DNA from: Vescimonas fastidiosa
GTDB taxonomy: Bacteria; Bacillota; Clostridia; Oscillospirales; Oscillospiraceae
Direction: 5' to 3'
Assembly: GCF_018326305.1 (NCBI RefSeq)
Contig: NZ_AP023416.1
Location: 496,001 to 560,000 of the forward strand
Length of the DNA stretch: 64,000 nucleotides
Shown here: in pieces, positions 47,595-56,709 of the stretch
Layout of the letters: every line of letters begins with the position of its first letter
Numbering within the stretch: position 1 is the stretch's first letter
Notes under the pieces: generated by a model
What the model was told of the DNA's origin: nothing
Seen by the model: only the letters and a program-made list of their open reading frames with translations
The model's database searches: none
Translations under genes and position numbers: made by a program

Positions 47595-49076
47595 TTACTT
47601 GTGATAGAGCTTTTTTACCTCATATTTCGGCTCGCAGCTTACCTGGATGCCCAGGCGTTTATAGAGCTTGGCATCCTCCTCGGAGAGAATGACGGAGAAG
47701 TGGGCATCGCTGCCCCGCAGATCATCCAGCTTTTTCAGCACCCGCTCCGCCAGGGGGTTGGTGACGGCGGAGATGGACAGGGCGATGAGCACCTCGTCGG
47801 AGTGCAGGCGGGGATTGTGGTGGCCCAGGTGACGGAGCTTCATGTCGCTGATGGGGGCGATGATGGAGGCCGGGAGCAGGTCCAGGTCCTTGTCAATGCC
47901 CGCCAGGAGCTTCACGGCGTTAAGAAGCATGGCCGCAGAGGGGCCCAGAAGGGAGCTGGTCTTGCCGGTGACGACACGGCCATCGGGCAGCACCATGGCG
48001 CCGGCGGGGGCGCCGGTGGCCTGGGCCTTATCCAAAGAGGCCCGGACCGCCGGGCAGATGTCCGGGGTGACGCCGGCCTGCTGCATAACGATCTCCAGCT
48101 TGCGCACCACGCACTCGTCGCACTTGCCTCTGACCCGGTCCACCAGGCCCGCATAGTAGCGGCGAAGGATCTCCATGCGGCTGGCCTCCTGGCAGGCGGC
48201 ATCGTCCACAATGGCAAAGCCCGCCATATTCACGCCCATGTCCGTGGGGGATTTATAGGGGGAGTTGCCCTGGATCTTCTCAAACATAGCGTTGAGCACC
48301 GGGAAAATCTCCACATCCCGGTTATAGTTCACGGTGGTCTTGCCGTAGGCCTCCAGGTGGAAGGGGTCGATCATGTTTACATCGTTGAGGTCGGCGGTGG
48401 CCGCCTCGTAGGCCAGGTTCACCGGATGCTTCAGGGGCAGGTTCCAGATGGGGAAGGTCTCGTACTTGGCGTAGCCCGCCCGGACGCCCCGCTTATTTTC
48501 GTGGTAGAGCTGGCTCAGGCAGGTGGCCATTTTGCCGCTGCCGGGGCCGGGAGCCGTGACCACCACAATGGAGCGGGTGGTCTCGATATAGTCGTTTTTC
48601 CCCAGGCCCTCATCGGAGACAATGTGGGCCACATCCGAGGGGTAGCCGGCGATGGGGTAGTGCTTGTAGCTCTTCACGCCCAGGTCAGTGAGGCGCTTGA
48701 TGAAGGCGTCGGCGGCGGGCTGCCCGGCATACTGGGTGATGACCACGGAGCCCACATAAAAGCCCAGACCCCGGAACACATCCGTCAGGCGCAGCACATC
48801 GTCATCGTAGCTGATGCCCAAATCGCCGCGCATCTTGCTCTTTTCAATGTCTCCGGCGCAGATGGCGATGACGATCTCCACCTCGTCCTTCAGAGTGGCC
48901 AGCATACGAATCTTGCTGTCGGGCCGGAAGCCGGGCAGCACCCGGGAGGCATGGTAGTCGTCAAAGAGCTTGCCGCCGAACTCCAGATACAGCTTGTCGC
49001 CGAACTGGCTGCGGCGCTCCTTGATATGCGCGGCCTGCAGGGCCAAGTATTTGTCGTTGTCAAATCCGATCTTCAT
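47595..49076 (-). CDS. DUF1846 domain-containing protein
   Basis: A 493-residue soluble protein of the DUF1846 family found in Firmicutes and other bacteria. It starts [20 protein letters not shown] and contains [23 protein letters not shown], a glycine-rich phosphate-binding-like loop, and [16 protein letters not shown]. Biochemical function is not established; a nucleotide-binding role is suggested by the loop. The start at 49076 follows AGAGGTGCTGC; the open frame extends much further upstream without coding character. Length matches the family. Confidence 0.9.
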   Translation of the reverse strand: MKIGFDNDKYLALQAAHIKERRSQFGDKLYLEFGGKLFDDYHASRVLPGFRPDSKIRMLATLKDEVEIVIAICAGDIEKSKMRGDLGISYDDDVLRLTDVFRGLGFYVGSVVITQYAGQPAADAFIKRLTDLGVKSYKHYPIAGYPSDVAHIVSDEGLGKNDYIETTRSIVVVTAPGPGSGKMATCLSQLYHENKRGVRAGYAKYETFPIWNLPLKHPVNLAYEAATADLNDVNMIDPFHLEAYGKTTVNYNRDVEIFPVLNAMFEKIQGNSPYKSPTDMGVNMAGFAIVDDAACQEASRMEILRRYYAGLVDRVRGKCDECVVRKLEIVMQQAGVTPDICPAVRASLDKAQATGAPAGAMVLPDGRVVTGKTSSLLGPSAAMLLNAVKLLAGIDKDLDLLPASIIAPISDMKLRHLGHHNPRLHSDEVLIALSISAVTNPLAERVLKKLDDLRGSDAHFSVILSEEDAKLYKRLGIQVSCEPKYEVKKLYHK

Positions 49077-49220
49077 ATGCAGCACCTCTTCTAAGCGTCT
49101 CATTTTCAAAATAACATGGCAATTATACATCGCAAAGCCGCCGGGGAAAAGGCCTTTTCCCCATTTTCGGGGGCCAAACTTTAAGGGTAAAATTTGTGGA
49201 AAATTTGGAGGCGGGACGGC

Positions 49221-49249
49221 TTGTTTTTCGCAGTCATTTAGGATATACT
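49221..49249 (+). promoter_or_regulatory. Putative promoter of the 65-residue protein gene
   Basis: TTGTTT and TATACT with a 17-base spacer, 80 bases before the ATG at 49329. Confidence 0.6.
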
Positions 49250-49328
49250 TAAAAATACCCCTTTTTTTCACCCGGGGCGGCAAGCCCGGCAGGGCGTTTA
49301 TAAAATGGCTATTTTTCGGGAGGCTTCT

Positions 49329-49526
49329 ATGCGCTTTCACATTATGCAGAAAAAGATCAACCAATCTACGGAGGAGTACCGGGCTTTTTTCGAGACCGAC
49401 AGCATCGACGAGGCCAAGGACTTCGCCATGCGTCTGGCCTTTGACGAGACCAACAATGTCTATGTGCAGGACACCAAGCGCGGGGAGATCGTCCGAGACT
49501 TTGATGCCCTGGTCTACCGGGTCTGA
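49329..49526 (+). CDS. Small 65-residue protein of unknown function
   Basis: Encodes [20 protein letters not shown]...[22 protein letters not shown]. The alternation of charged helix ([25 protein letters not shown]) and beta strands suggests a compact alpha/beta fold. It has a GGGAGG site five bases before the ATG, its own promoter and a terminator, so it looks genuine; an in-frame ATG eight codons upstream lacks a site. It is divergent from the DUF1846 gene. No family is recognised with certainty. Confidence 0.75.
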   Translation: MRFHIMQKKINQSTEEYRAFFETDSIDEAKDFAMRLAFDETNNVYVQDTKRGEIVRDFDALVYRV

Positions 49527-49557
49527 CGGCGCGGATATACACAATATTATATTTATG

Positions 49558-49600
49558 GCACCGGTCCTGCGCAAAAGCGCAGGACCGGTGCTTCATTTTA
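49558..49600. terminator. Bidirectional terminator
   Basis: GCACCGGTCCTGCGC-AAAA-GCGCAGGACCGGTGC followed by TTCATTTTAT. It lies between the small + strand gene and the convergent membrane protein gene. Confidence 0.85.
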
Positions 49601-49602
49601 TA

Positions 49603-50136
49603 TTATAATGTGGGGCTGTCCGGTGCGCCTTCGTTGCTTTTATCCGCCTCTGCCGCAGGGCAATCCGTCCCGGCAGCGGCTGGCGCCGGCTCCGGCGGGG
49701 TCTCCCTTTGGAAGGCGGCCGCCCCGGACAGGGCGTCGGCCCGGCCCGCTTCATAGGCGGCGTTTTTCGCGCTCTCCATCTCCTGCTTTCGGGCGTTTTC
49801 GGCCCGGGCAGCCTCCTTCTGCGCCGTCCGCTGGGCTGAGGCCCGGGCAATGGCCTTTACCAGCACATACACCAGCAGCGCCGCCGCCAGCACCAGACCC
49901 ACCCAGCCGGGGGCCCGGATGCGCCAGAAGTTCTTCACCTCGAAATATTCCTGCAGCATCCCCTGGTAATACAGCACGAATCCCAGCCCTATGCACACCC
50001 CTGCGCCCAAAAGCGCCAGAATGGCCCGGAGCCTGGCCCGTCCTTTTCGCACGAAAAAGTCGATCACCAGCGCGATGGCCAGCAGAAACAGCGCCGGCGA
50101 CTGGCAGCACAGCACATATCCAAAGGTATGATTCAT
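49603..50136 (-). CDS. Hypothetical membrane protein with Glu/Ala-rich tail
   Basis: A 177-residue protein with three hydrophobic helices (about 10-28, 37-57 and 77-95), then a charged probably helical segment (ARASAQRTAQKEAARAENAR) and a Pro/Ala/Glu-rich C-terminus. It follows the dihydropyrimidinase gene by 17 bases in the same direction, so they may be co-transcribed. No family is recognised. Confidence 0.75.
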   Translation of the reverse strand: MNHTFGYVLCCQSPALFLLAIALVIDFFVRKGRARLRAILALLGAGVCIGLGFVLYYQGMLQEYFEVKNFWRIRAPGWVGLVLAAALLVYVLVKAIARASAQRTAQKEAARAENARKQEMESAKNAAYEAGRADALSGAAAFQRETPPEPAPAAAGTDCPAAEADKSNEGAPDSPTL

Positions 50137-50153
50137 AGCAGTCTCCTAATTTT

Positions 50154-51527
50154 TTACAGCATATTTTTGCCGCGCACGATATACCGGCCCCGCTGCCCGC
50201 CGAGGACTTGCCCGTTTTCCACCGCCAGCTGACCCCTCAGCCAGACCTGGCTCACGGAGCCGCGGGTCACGAAGCCCTCGTAGGGGGTGTATCCGGCTCG
50301 GCTCTGCATATCCTCCGCCCGGAGAACATGGTCCGCCTGGGGGTCATAGACTACGATGTCCGCATCTGCGCCGGGGGCGAGGATGCCCTTGCGGGGGAAC
50401 ATACCGTACAGCTTAGCCGGATTTTCCGACAGGACCCGGCACATGGTGGCCAGGGAAATCTTCCGGGTGGCTACGCCGAAGGAATACACCAGCTCGCCCC
50501 GGGCCTCCACCCCGGGCAGGCCCCCGGGTATCTTGGTGAAGTCGCCCCGGCCCGCCTCCTTCTGCGCCAGGGTAAAGGCGCAGTGATCCGTGGAAACGGT
50601 CTGGATTTCGCCCTTGCGCAGTCCGGCCCACAGAGCCCGGCAGTCCTCCGATTTGCGGATGGGCGGTGCGCACACATAGCGGGCGGCCCGGGAATAGTCC
50701 TCATTATAATACACACTGTCATCCAGCACCAGATACTGGGGACAGGTCTCCACATACACCTTTTGCCCCCGACGCCGGGCGGCGGTGACCTCCGACAAGG
50801 TGGCGGCGTTGGTCAAGTGGACGATGACCACCGGGATGTCCACCGCCTGGGCGATGCGCAGCAGACGGCTCACGGCCTCCGCCTCCAGAAAATCGGGCCT
50901 CGTCTCCGGGTGGGAGGAAACGCCCATCCGGCCGGCGGCCTTCTTCTCCTCGATGAGGGCGCTAATAACCCCGCTGTTTTCGCAGTGGACGCCGCAGATG
51001 CCGCCCTTTTCCTTCAGCTTTTTTAGGGCCTTGTACATGGCCTCATCGCCGATCATCATGGCCGGGTAGGTCATGTACATCTTAAAGGAGGAAATGCCCT
51101 CGGCATACATATCGTCGATCTCTTTTTCAATGGACGGATTCCAGTCGTCAATGGTCATGTGGAAGCCGTAGTCGCACCAGCAGTGGCCGTCGGCCTTCTT
51201 GTGCCAGAGGTCCAGGCCGTAGCGGAGGGACTCACCCTTGTTGGGGCAGGCGAAGTCCACGATGGTTGTGGTGCCGCCCCGGATGGCGGACTTGGTGCCG
51301 CTGTCGAAGTCGTCGATGGTGGTGGTGTTGCACACATCCAGGTCAAAGTGGGTGTGGGCGTCGATAAAGCCGGGCAGGAGAAGCTTCCCGGATACATCCA
51401 CCACCCGGGCCAGGGGGTCCCGGAGGCTGCGGCCCACCTGCAAAATCTTCTCGTCCTCCACCAGCACATCCGCCCGGCGGGTGCCCCGTCCGGAGACCAC
51501 AGTGCCGCCTTTCAGCAAATATCTCAT
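50154..51527 (-). CDS. hydA: Dihydropyrimidinase / D-hydantoinase
   Basis: A 457-residue amidohydrolase that opens cyclic diamides (dihydropyrimidines, hydantoins). Metal ligands are in place: H58 and H60 (DAHTHFD), carboxylated K149 (SSFKMYMTYP), H181, H237 and D314 (STDHCAF). This is a full-length member with a proper binuclear site. No dihydropyrimidine dehydrogenase or carbamoyl hydrolase gene is adjacent. A -10-like TATAAT lies just upstream, next to element H copy 4. Confidence 0.9.
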   Translation of the reverse strand: MRYLLKGGTVVSGRGTRRADVLVEDEKILQVGRSLRDPLARVVDVSGKLLLPGFIDAHTHFDLDVCNTTTIDDFDSGTKSAIRGGTTTIVDFACPNKGESLRYGLDLWHKKADGHCWCDYGFHMTIDDWNPSIEKEIDDMYAEGISSFKMYMTYPAMMIGDEAMYKALKKLKEKGGICGVHCENSGVISALIEEKKAAGRMGVSSHPETRPDFLEAEAVSRLLRIAQAVDIPVVIVHLTNAATLSEVTAARRRGQKVYVETCPQYLVLDDSVYYNEDYSRAARYVCAPPIRKSEDCRALWAGLRKGEIQTVSTDHCAFTLAQKEAGRGDFTKIPGGLPGVEARGELVYSFGVATRKISLATMCRVLSENPAKLYGMFPRKGILAPGADADIVVYDPQADHVLRAEDMQSRAGYTPYEGFVTRGSVSQVWLRGQLAVENGQVLGGQRGRYIVRGKNML

Positions 51528-51574
51528 CTCAGGCCCTCCTTATTTTATAAACAAATTATATCCTGTGCATCCAT

Positions 51575-51757
51575 AAGCCTCGCAGAGTTTGCCGCCCGCA
51601 GGCGGCAAAAAATTGGGATCATTTTTCACCGCGACATGCGCGTGGGGAAAAATACCTCTCAGACTGCCAGTGTGGAATTTTGCCGCAAGGCGGCAAAATT
51701 ATGCGCGCAGCAGGCTGCAAGCCTTTTGTCGAAAAATTCCAAAGGAATTTTTGACAG
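51575..51757 (-). repeat. Element H, full copy 4 (reverse orientation)
   Basis: Read on the minus strand: TGTCAAAAATTCC/GGAATTTTTCGACA, linker CTGCTGCGCGCATAAT, TTTTGCCGC/GCGGCAAAA, linker CCACACTGGCAGTCTGAG, TTTTTCCCC.../GGTGAAAAA stem, TTTGCCGCC/GGCGGCAAA and CTCTGCGAGGC. Its end points at hydA, about 48 bases before the start codon. Confidence 0.9.
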
Positions 51758-51795
51758 GTTTATTATACCACACCCGCAAAAAAAGTCTATAAAAA

Positions 51796-51824
51796 TTGAA
51801 AAAAACCGCGCCCTGTGTTATAGT
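51796..51824 (+). promoter_or_regulatory. SigA promoter of the NUDIX gene
   Basis: TTGAAA and TATAGT with a 17-base spacer, 24 bases before the ATG. Confidence 0.75.
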
Positions 51825-51847
51825 AGGGCCCAAAGGAGGAATGCTTC

Positions 51848-52396
51848 ATGCTGGACTTAACGGAAAAACTGCTGCAAAGCCACCCGATCTATAATGGCCG
51901 CATCATCCGTGTGCGCAGGGACGAGGTGCTGCTGCCCGACGGCGGCCACGGCCTGCGGGAGGTGGTGGACCACCCCGGCGGCGTGGGTATCCTGGCCCTG
52001 GATGACAAGGGACAGGTGGCCCTGGTGCGCCAGTACCGCTATGCGGTGGGCGAGCATCTGTGGGAGATACCTGCCGGCAAGCGGGAGAAGGGCGAGGAGC
52101 CCCGGATAACGGCCCGGCGGGAGCTGCATGAGGAGGTAGGCGCCGACGCCGAAAGGTGGACGGACCTGGGGACGCTCATCGCCTCCCCCGGCTGCTACGC
52201 TGAGCGGCTGTACCTGTATAAAGCGGAGGGACTGACCTTTACCCGGCAGCATTTGGATGAGGACGAGTTTTTGGAGGTGCGGTTTTTCCCCTTTGAGGAG
52301 GTTGTGGAAAAATGCCTGAACGGCCAGCTCCAGGACGCCAAAACCGTGGCCGTCGTGCTCAAGGCCAAGGTGCTGAGGGAAAAGAGTGGCCTATAA
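51848..52396 (+). CDS. NUDIX hydrolase (ADP-ribose pyrophosphatase type)
   Basis: A 182-residue NUDIX enzyme. The complete Nudix box G-x5-E-x7-R-E-x2-E-E-x-G runs from G77 to G98 (GKREKGEEPRITARRELHEE and on). The N-terminal NGRIIRVRRDEVLLPDG and the QYRYAVGEHLWEIPAG segment are typical of ADP-sugar pyrophosphatases. It starts after AAAGGAGGAATG. Confidence 0.92.
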   Translation: MLDLTEKLLQSHPIYNGRIIRVRRDEVLLPDGGHGLREVVDHPGGVGILALDDKGQVALVRQYRYAVGEHLWEIPAGKREKGEEPRITARRELHEEVGADAERWTDLGTLIASPGCYAERLYLYKAEGLTFTRQHLDEDEFLEVRFFPFEEVVEKCLNGQLQDAKTVAVVLKAKVLREKSGL

Positions 52397-52402
52397 AGCC
52401 CG

Positions 52403-52431
52403 GTTGCTTTTTCAACCGGAACAGGCTATAA
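52403..52431 (+). promoter_or_regulatory. Promoter of the MBOAT operon
   Basis: TTGCTT and TATAAT with a 17-base spacer. The -35 box lies within a small palindrome CCGGTTG...CAACCGG just after the NUDIX stop. Confidence 0.7.
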
Positions 52432-52467
52432 TGTTCATCGATTCATTACAGGAGAGGCGGTATACAG

Positions 52468-53913
52468 GTGCTTTTCAATTCACTGAAATTCATGGTCTTT
52501 TTGCCGGCGGTGCTGGTCCTCTACTGGGCCCTGCCTCATCGGTTTCGGAAATATCTGCTCCTGGCGGCCAGTTACTATTTTTATATGTGCTGGAAGCCGG
52601 AGTTTATCGTGCTGATCCTGTTTTCCACAGCGGTCAATTATTTTTGCGCCCTGTGCATCCGGCGCTATCCCGGGGCCAAAAAGCCTATGCTCATTGCCGA
52701 CCTGATCGTTAACTTCGGACTTTTGTTTTTCTTCAAATACCTGAATTTCTTCGGTGAGACCCTTACGGCCCTGTGCCGGGCGGTGGGTATCCCCTTTACC
52801 GCCCCGGCTCTGGACATCATCCTGCCGGTTGGCATATCCTTTTATACCTTCCAAACTCTCAGCTACACCATCGATGTGTACCGGGGCAAGATGGAGCCCG
52901 AGCGGGACTTTATCACCTTTGCTCTGTTTGTGTCCTACTTCCCCCAGTTGGTGGCCGGCCCCATCGAGCGGGCGGATAACCTCCTGCCTCAACTCAAAAA
53001 GGAGCAGGTTTTCCGGTATGACCAGGCCGCCCATGGCGTCCGGCTCATGGTCTGGGGCTTTTTCAAAAAGTGCGTGTGTGCCGCTTACCTGTCGCGGTTG
53101 GCGGACGCGGTGTATAACGATGCTTCCTATGCCTCCGGCGGCGCGGCGGCCTTGGCCACGGCAGCCTTTGCCCTGCAAATTTACTGCGACTTCGGCGGCT
53201 ATTCCGACATCGCCCGGGGCTGCTCGGAGATGATGGGTGTGGAGCTGATGGTGAACTTCAAAGCGCCCTATTTCGCCCTCTCCATGCGTGATTTCTGGAA
53301 GCGCTGGCATATCTCCCTCACAAGCTGGTTTCGGGAGTATGTGTACTTTCCCCTGGGTGGCAGTCGCCGGGGCTTTGCCCGTACCCTGCGCAACACACTG
53401 ATTGTATTCGCCCTCAGCGGCTTGTGGCATGGTGCCAGTTGGACCTTCGTGGTGTGGGGGCTGCTCCACGCCCTGTACCTCTGCGCAGAGCTGATTTGGA
53501 ACCGGCTCCGCCGCAACGCCCCCAAGGCTCCCGGCCCCTGCTGCAAGGCGCTTCTGTTGCTGAAAACCTTTGTCCTGGCGTGTATCGCGTGGACATTTTT
53601 TCGGGCGGACACCATGGCCGACGCCCTGGCCGTCCTGGGGGCTGCTTTTGCGGGACTGCGGCATCCCCTGACCTGGATGCAGGATGCCTGGCATCTGCTG
53701 ACAGCAGGCGGCACCCTGACGGCGGCCATCACCGTCTTTTCCGTACTGGTCCTGCTCCTGGGCGACCTGCTGGACGAAAAGAACGACGCCATGGCGGCGG
53801 TGGGGCGGCTGCGGCCTGCGGCTCGGTACGCCCTGTATGTGGTGTTTTTGCTGGGTATACTCCTGCTGATCCCCAAAACTACGGCAGCGCCGTTTATCTA
53901 TTTCCAGTTTTAA
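52468..53913 (+). CDS. MBOAT family O-acyltransferase (AlgI/DltB-like)
   Basis: A 481-residue polytopic membrane acyltransferase that moves acyl groups across the membrane for O-acylation of an extracellular polymer or lipid. It contains VGISFYTFQTLSYTIDVYRG, RDFWKRWHISLTSWFREYVY and the catalytic-histidine segment LSGLWHGASWTF (His321), all characteristic of AlgI. The start is GTG behind AGGAGAGG. It is followed after 12 bases by an SGNH-like partner, the usual two-gene layout of such systems. The polymer modified is unknown. Confidence 0.93.
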   Translation: MLFNSLKFMVFLPAVLVLYWALPHRFRKYLLLAASYYFYMCWKPEFIVLILFSTAVNYFCALCIRRYPGAKKPMLIADLIVNFGLLFFFKYLNFFGETLTALCRAVGIPFTAPALDIILPVGISFYTFQTLSYTIDVYRGKMEPERDFITFALFVSYFPQLVAGPIERADNLLPQLKKEQVFRYDQAAHGVRLMVWGFFKKCVCAAYLSRLADAVYNDASYASGGAAALATAAFALQIYCDFGGYSDIARGCSEMMGVELMVNFKAPYFALSMRDFWKRWHISLTSWFREYVYFPLGGSRRGFARTLRNTLIVFALSGLWHGASWTFVVWGLLHALYLCAELIWNRLRRNAPKAPGPCCKALLLLKTFVLACIAWTFFRADTMADALAVLGAAFAGLRHPLTWMQDAWHLLTAGGTLTAAITVFSVLVLLLGDLLDEKNDAMAAVGRLRPAARYALYVVFLLGILLLIPKTTAAPFIYFQF

Positions 53914-53925
53914 GGAGGCTGGCCG

Positions 53926-54876
53926 ATGAAACAATTTTTGTGTCGCTGTGCCGCCCTGTTTTTGGTGGTCGCCGTGCTGCTCTGGGTGGGCGGCTTGGCC
54001 TATAAGCATACAACCACCTACAAAAACCTGGACCGCACAGAGGAAACGGAGAAATACCACGCCATGCCCGACGGCATCACCTTCGCCGTGTTCGGTGCAT
54101 CCCATGGCCGCGACGCTTTTCAGGCAGCGGACTACCCCGACAAAACCTTTTTCAATTTTTCCATGTCCTCCCAGACCCCGCTCTACGACCTGATGCAGCT
54201 CCGGCAGTTTCGGGGGCATCTGACTCCTGGTGCTACTGTGGTGGTGACGGTGAGCTATATGTCTCCCTTCTGGACGGAGTCGGAGGACAGCTTTTCGGAC
54301 AAGCAGGAGCGCTACTACCGCATCCTCAGCCCCCAAAACATTGTGGACTGCGATGTGGGCCATTGGGTGCTGGTGCGTTGGTCACCGCTGCTGACCAACG
54401 ACTGCACCGATGTTCTGTCGGCGTTCATCCACCCTCCGGAGCTGCGGGCAGACACCAACACCCTCTACGGCCAGCAGGTCCTCTCGCCTCAGGACATTGC
54501 AGGCGAGCAGCAGCGCATCCAAAAAGACCACCTGACCGCCGTGGAACCGGCCATGCCCGACGGCAACCCAGTGATGCTGGATGCACTCCGGGAAATAGCG
54601 GCTCTCTGCCGGGAAAACGCCTGGAACGCGGTGTTTGTGACCCCTCCCTACCCGGATGTCTATACCCAGTGCTATTCCGCCAAAATTTTAGGGTGCTTTC
54701 AAGACCTTATGACGAGCCTGAGCGCAGAGACGGGTGCCCCCTGGCTGGACTATTCCCGGGACGCTGACTTTTCAGGGCAGTATTCCTATTTCAAGAACAT
54801 CGACCACCTGAACCTGTCCGGAGCCAAAGCCTTTTCACAGGCCCTGCAAGAAGATTTAGCAGCCCTTATTTCTTGA
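53926..54876 (+). CDS. Membrane-anchored SGNH-like acyltransferase partner
   Basis: A 316-residue protein with one N-terminal helix (about 6-24) and an extracytoplasmic domain. FAVFGASHGRDAF gives a candidate nucleophile S59, and NIDHLNLSG near residues 292-299 supplies the Asp-His pair, the pattern of SGNH/DltD/AlgX-like enzymes. Placed directly after the MBOAT gene, it probably completes the O-acetyl or acyl transfer on the outer face. Family assignment is by motif only. Confidence 0.8.
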   Translation: MKQFLCRCAALFLVVAVLLWVGGLAYKHTTTYKNLDRTEETEKYHAMPDGITFAVFGASHGRDAFQAADYPDKTFFNFSMSSQTPLYDLMQLRQFRGHLTPGATVVVTVSYMSPFWTESEDSFSDKQERYYRILSPQNIVDCDVGHWVLVRWSPLLTNDCTDVLSAFIHPPELRADTNTLYGQQVLSPQDIAGEQQRIQKDHLTAVEPAMPDGNPVMLDALREIAALCRENAWNAVFVTPPYPDVYTQCYSAKILGCFQDLMTSLSAETGAPWLDYSRDADFSGQYSYFKNIDHLNLSGAKAFSQALQEDLAALIS

Positions 54877-54892
54877 CCCCACAAGAAAACCC

Positions 54893-54921
54893 TTGCGCTT
54901 TGGAGGCATTTCCGTTACACT
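54893..54921 (+). promoter_or_regulatory. Promoter of the small membrane protein gene
   Basis: TTGCGC and TACACT with 17 bases between, 35 bases before the ATG at 54957. Confidence 0.6.
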
Positions 54922-54956
54922 GAAGGCAGAGCTATGTGCCGAGAGGAGAATTGCGT

Positions 54957-55226
54957 ATGAGTAAAATGCAGAAGATTGCCGTAGTGTTCCTGGTTATTGC
55001 CGCCGCCAGTGGGATCCTGCACAAAACAGGCGTGTCCTATGTGCCGGGGCTTACGGCGCTGACCCTGTGCGTGGCTATGTGCGCAGAGGGGGCGGATATG
55101 CTCAAGGGCACCGGAAAAAAGAAAAACACCTCCCGCCGTCTGGCGGCCATTCTGGTTTTGGCCTTCGGACTGTTTAACCTGGTGGTGGGCGGCTTTGAGA
55201 TATACAGCTATGTGCTGGGCCTGTGA
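54957..55226 (+). CDS. Small membrane protein of unknown function
   Basis: An 89-residue protein with three hydrophobic segments (about 5-22, 27-45 and 62-85) separated by a basic stretch KGTGKKKNTSRR. The ATG at 54957 follows GAGAGGAGA. It lies eight bases before the GNAT gene and probably shares its transcript. No family is recognised. Confidence 0.75.
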   Translation: MSKMQKIAVVFLVIAAASGILHKTGVSYVPGLTALTLCVAMCAEGADMLKGTGKKKNTSRRLAAILVLAFGLFNLVVGGFEIYSYVLGL

Positions 55227-55234
55227 GGTGACCT

Positions 55235-55765
55235 ATGGAAGCCGTTATCACCAAGGCTGCCGCCGCTGACCTGCCCGCCGTGGCGCAGATCTATGAGGAC
55301 ATCATCGCCCGCCAGGACCGGGGCGGCCCCTACATCGGCTGGCAGTCCGGGGTGTATCCCACTCTGGAAACGGCCCGGGCGGCCCTGGAGCGGGACGAGC
55401 TCTTCGTGCAGCGCCGGGGGGAAAAGGTCGTGGGCTCCGCCATCATCAACCAGACCCAGGTGGATGTCTACGCCCAGGCTGCCTGGCAGTATCCGGCGCA
55501 GGACAGCCAGGTTATGGTCCTGCACACCCTGGTTATCGACCCCTCGGAGAGCGCCCACGGCTACGGCGGTCAGTTCGCCGCGTTCTACGAGGCCTATGCC
55601 ACCCAAAACGGCTGCCCTTACCTGCGCATTGACACCAATGCCCGCAACGAGGTGGCCCGTAAATTCTACAAAAAACTGGGCTATCGGGAGGTGGGCATCG
55701 TCCCCTGCCGGTTTAACGGCCTCCCGGATGTAGACCTGGTTATGCTGGAGAAGAAAATTTACTAA
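55235..55765 (+). CDS. GNAT family N-acetyltransferase
   Basis: A 176-residue acetyltransferase. VLHTLVIDPSESAHGYGGQF carries the acetyl-CoA loop (here HGYGGQ), followed by YLRIDTNARNEVARKFYKKLGY, the C-terminal GNAT signature. The substrate is unknown. A terminator follows 22 bases after the stop. Confidence 0.92.
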   Translation: MEAVITKAAAADLPAVAQIYEDIIARQDRGGPYIGWQSGVYPTLETARAALERDELFVQRRGEKVVGSAIINQTQVDVYAQAAWQYPAQDSQVMVLHTLVIDPSESAHGYGGQFAAFYEAYATQNGCPYLRIDTNARNEVARKFYKKLGYREVGIVPCRFNGLPDVDLVMLEKKIY

Positions 55766-55786
55766 TGGAGCTGCGACAAGCGCTGA

Positions 55787-55814
55787 AAAGCACCCCGATG
55801 AGGGGTGCTTTTTT
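55787..55814. terminator. Terminator after the GNAT gene
   Basis: AGCACCCC-GATGA-GGGGTGCT followed by TTTTTT; the minus-strand tail is weaker, but it may also serve the trp transporter operon. Confidence 0.85.
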
Positions 55815-55837
55815 GGCGCTGCCGAAAAAGCCGTGGG

Positions 55838-55893
55838 GTTTCCGGCAGAGAGCTTTCCGCTTGCGGGCGGTATGGACTGCGAGCTTTTTATGC
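55838..55893 (+). repeat. Degenerate fragment of element H
   Basis: TTCCGGCAGAGAGC, then CCGCTTGCGGGCGG and ACTGCGAGCTTTTT, resembles the 3' end of element H with mismatches. Confidence 0.4.
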
Positions 55894-55920
55894 AGCGTTG
55901 ATGGCTGGCCCGGGAAAAGC

Positions 55921-56709
55921 TCACTCCGAGAGCAGAATGCGGTCATTATCCAGGGCTTTACCGGCACCGCTTTTGAACTTGGCCAGCAGGTCGTCTACGG
56001 TCATGCCGGAGCGCTCCGCCCCGGAGACATCCAGAATGATATGGCCGCTATCCATCATCAGGGTGCGGTTGCCCAGCTCCAGGGCCTGGTGCATATTGTG
56101 GGTGACCATGAGGGTGGTGATGCGGTTTTCCGCCACGGTCCGGCGGGTGATCTCCAGGACCTTTTCCGCTGTGGCGGGGTCCAGGGCGGCGGTATGCTCG
56201 TCCAGCAGCAGGAGCTTCGGCGGCTTGAAGGTGGCCATCATCAGCGTCAGCGCCTGACGCTGGCCGCCGGAGAGCAGGCCCACAGGCTGCTTCATCCGGT
56301 CCTCCAGGCCCATGTCCAGCTGGGCCAGCTTTTCCCGGAAGGCGGCCTTTTCCGCCCGGGTCACATGGCTGAGCCAGCCGCCGGAGGCCGCCGCCAGGGA
56401 GAGATTTTCCTCAATGGTCATATGGGGGGCGCTGCCGCGCATGGGGTCCTGGAACAGGCGGCCGATCTGCCGGGAGCGCTGGTATTCCGGCAGGAAGGTG
56501 ATGTTTCTTCCGTCCAGATAAATGCTGCCGCTATCGGTGAAAAAGCTGCCGCAGATGGCGTTAAAGAGGGTGGATTTGCCTGCGCCGTTGGAGCCGATGA
56601 TGGTGACGAAATCTCCCGGGGCCAGGTGCAGGCTCAGGTCCTGCAGGGCCACCTTTTCATTGATGGTGCCGGGGTTGAAGGTCTTGGAAATGTTTTCAAT
56701 CTTCAGCAT
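55921..56709 (-). CDS. trpZ: Tryptophan ABC transporter ATP-binding protein
   Basis: A 262-residue ATPase: Walker A IGSNGAGKST near residues 38-47, signature LSGGQRQALTLMMA, Walker B LLLLDEHTAALDP and H-loop MVTHN. It is the last gene of the trpX-trpY-trpZ unit and overlaps trpY by 14 bases. The tryptophan assignment rests on the T-box with a TGG specifier upstream of trpX, plus the PF04392-type binding protein. Without these it would be a generic ABC ATPase. Confidence 0.88.
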   Translation of the reverse strand: MLKIENISKTFNPGTINEKVALQDLSLHLAPGDFVTIIGSNGAGKSTLFNAICGSFFTDSGSIYLDGRNITFLPEYQRSRQIGRLFQDPMRGSAPHMTIEENLSLAAASGGWLSHVTRAEKAAFREKLAQLDMGLEDRMKQPVGLLSGGQRQALTLMMATFKPPKLLLLDEHTAALDPATAEKVLEITRRTVAENRITTLMVTHNMHQALELGNRTLMMDSGHIILDVSGAERSGMTVDDLLAKFKSGAGKALDNDRILLSE

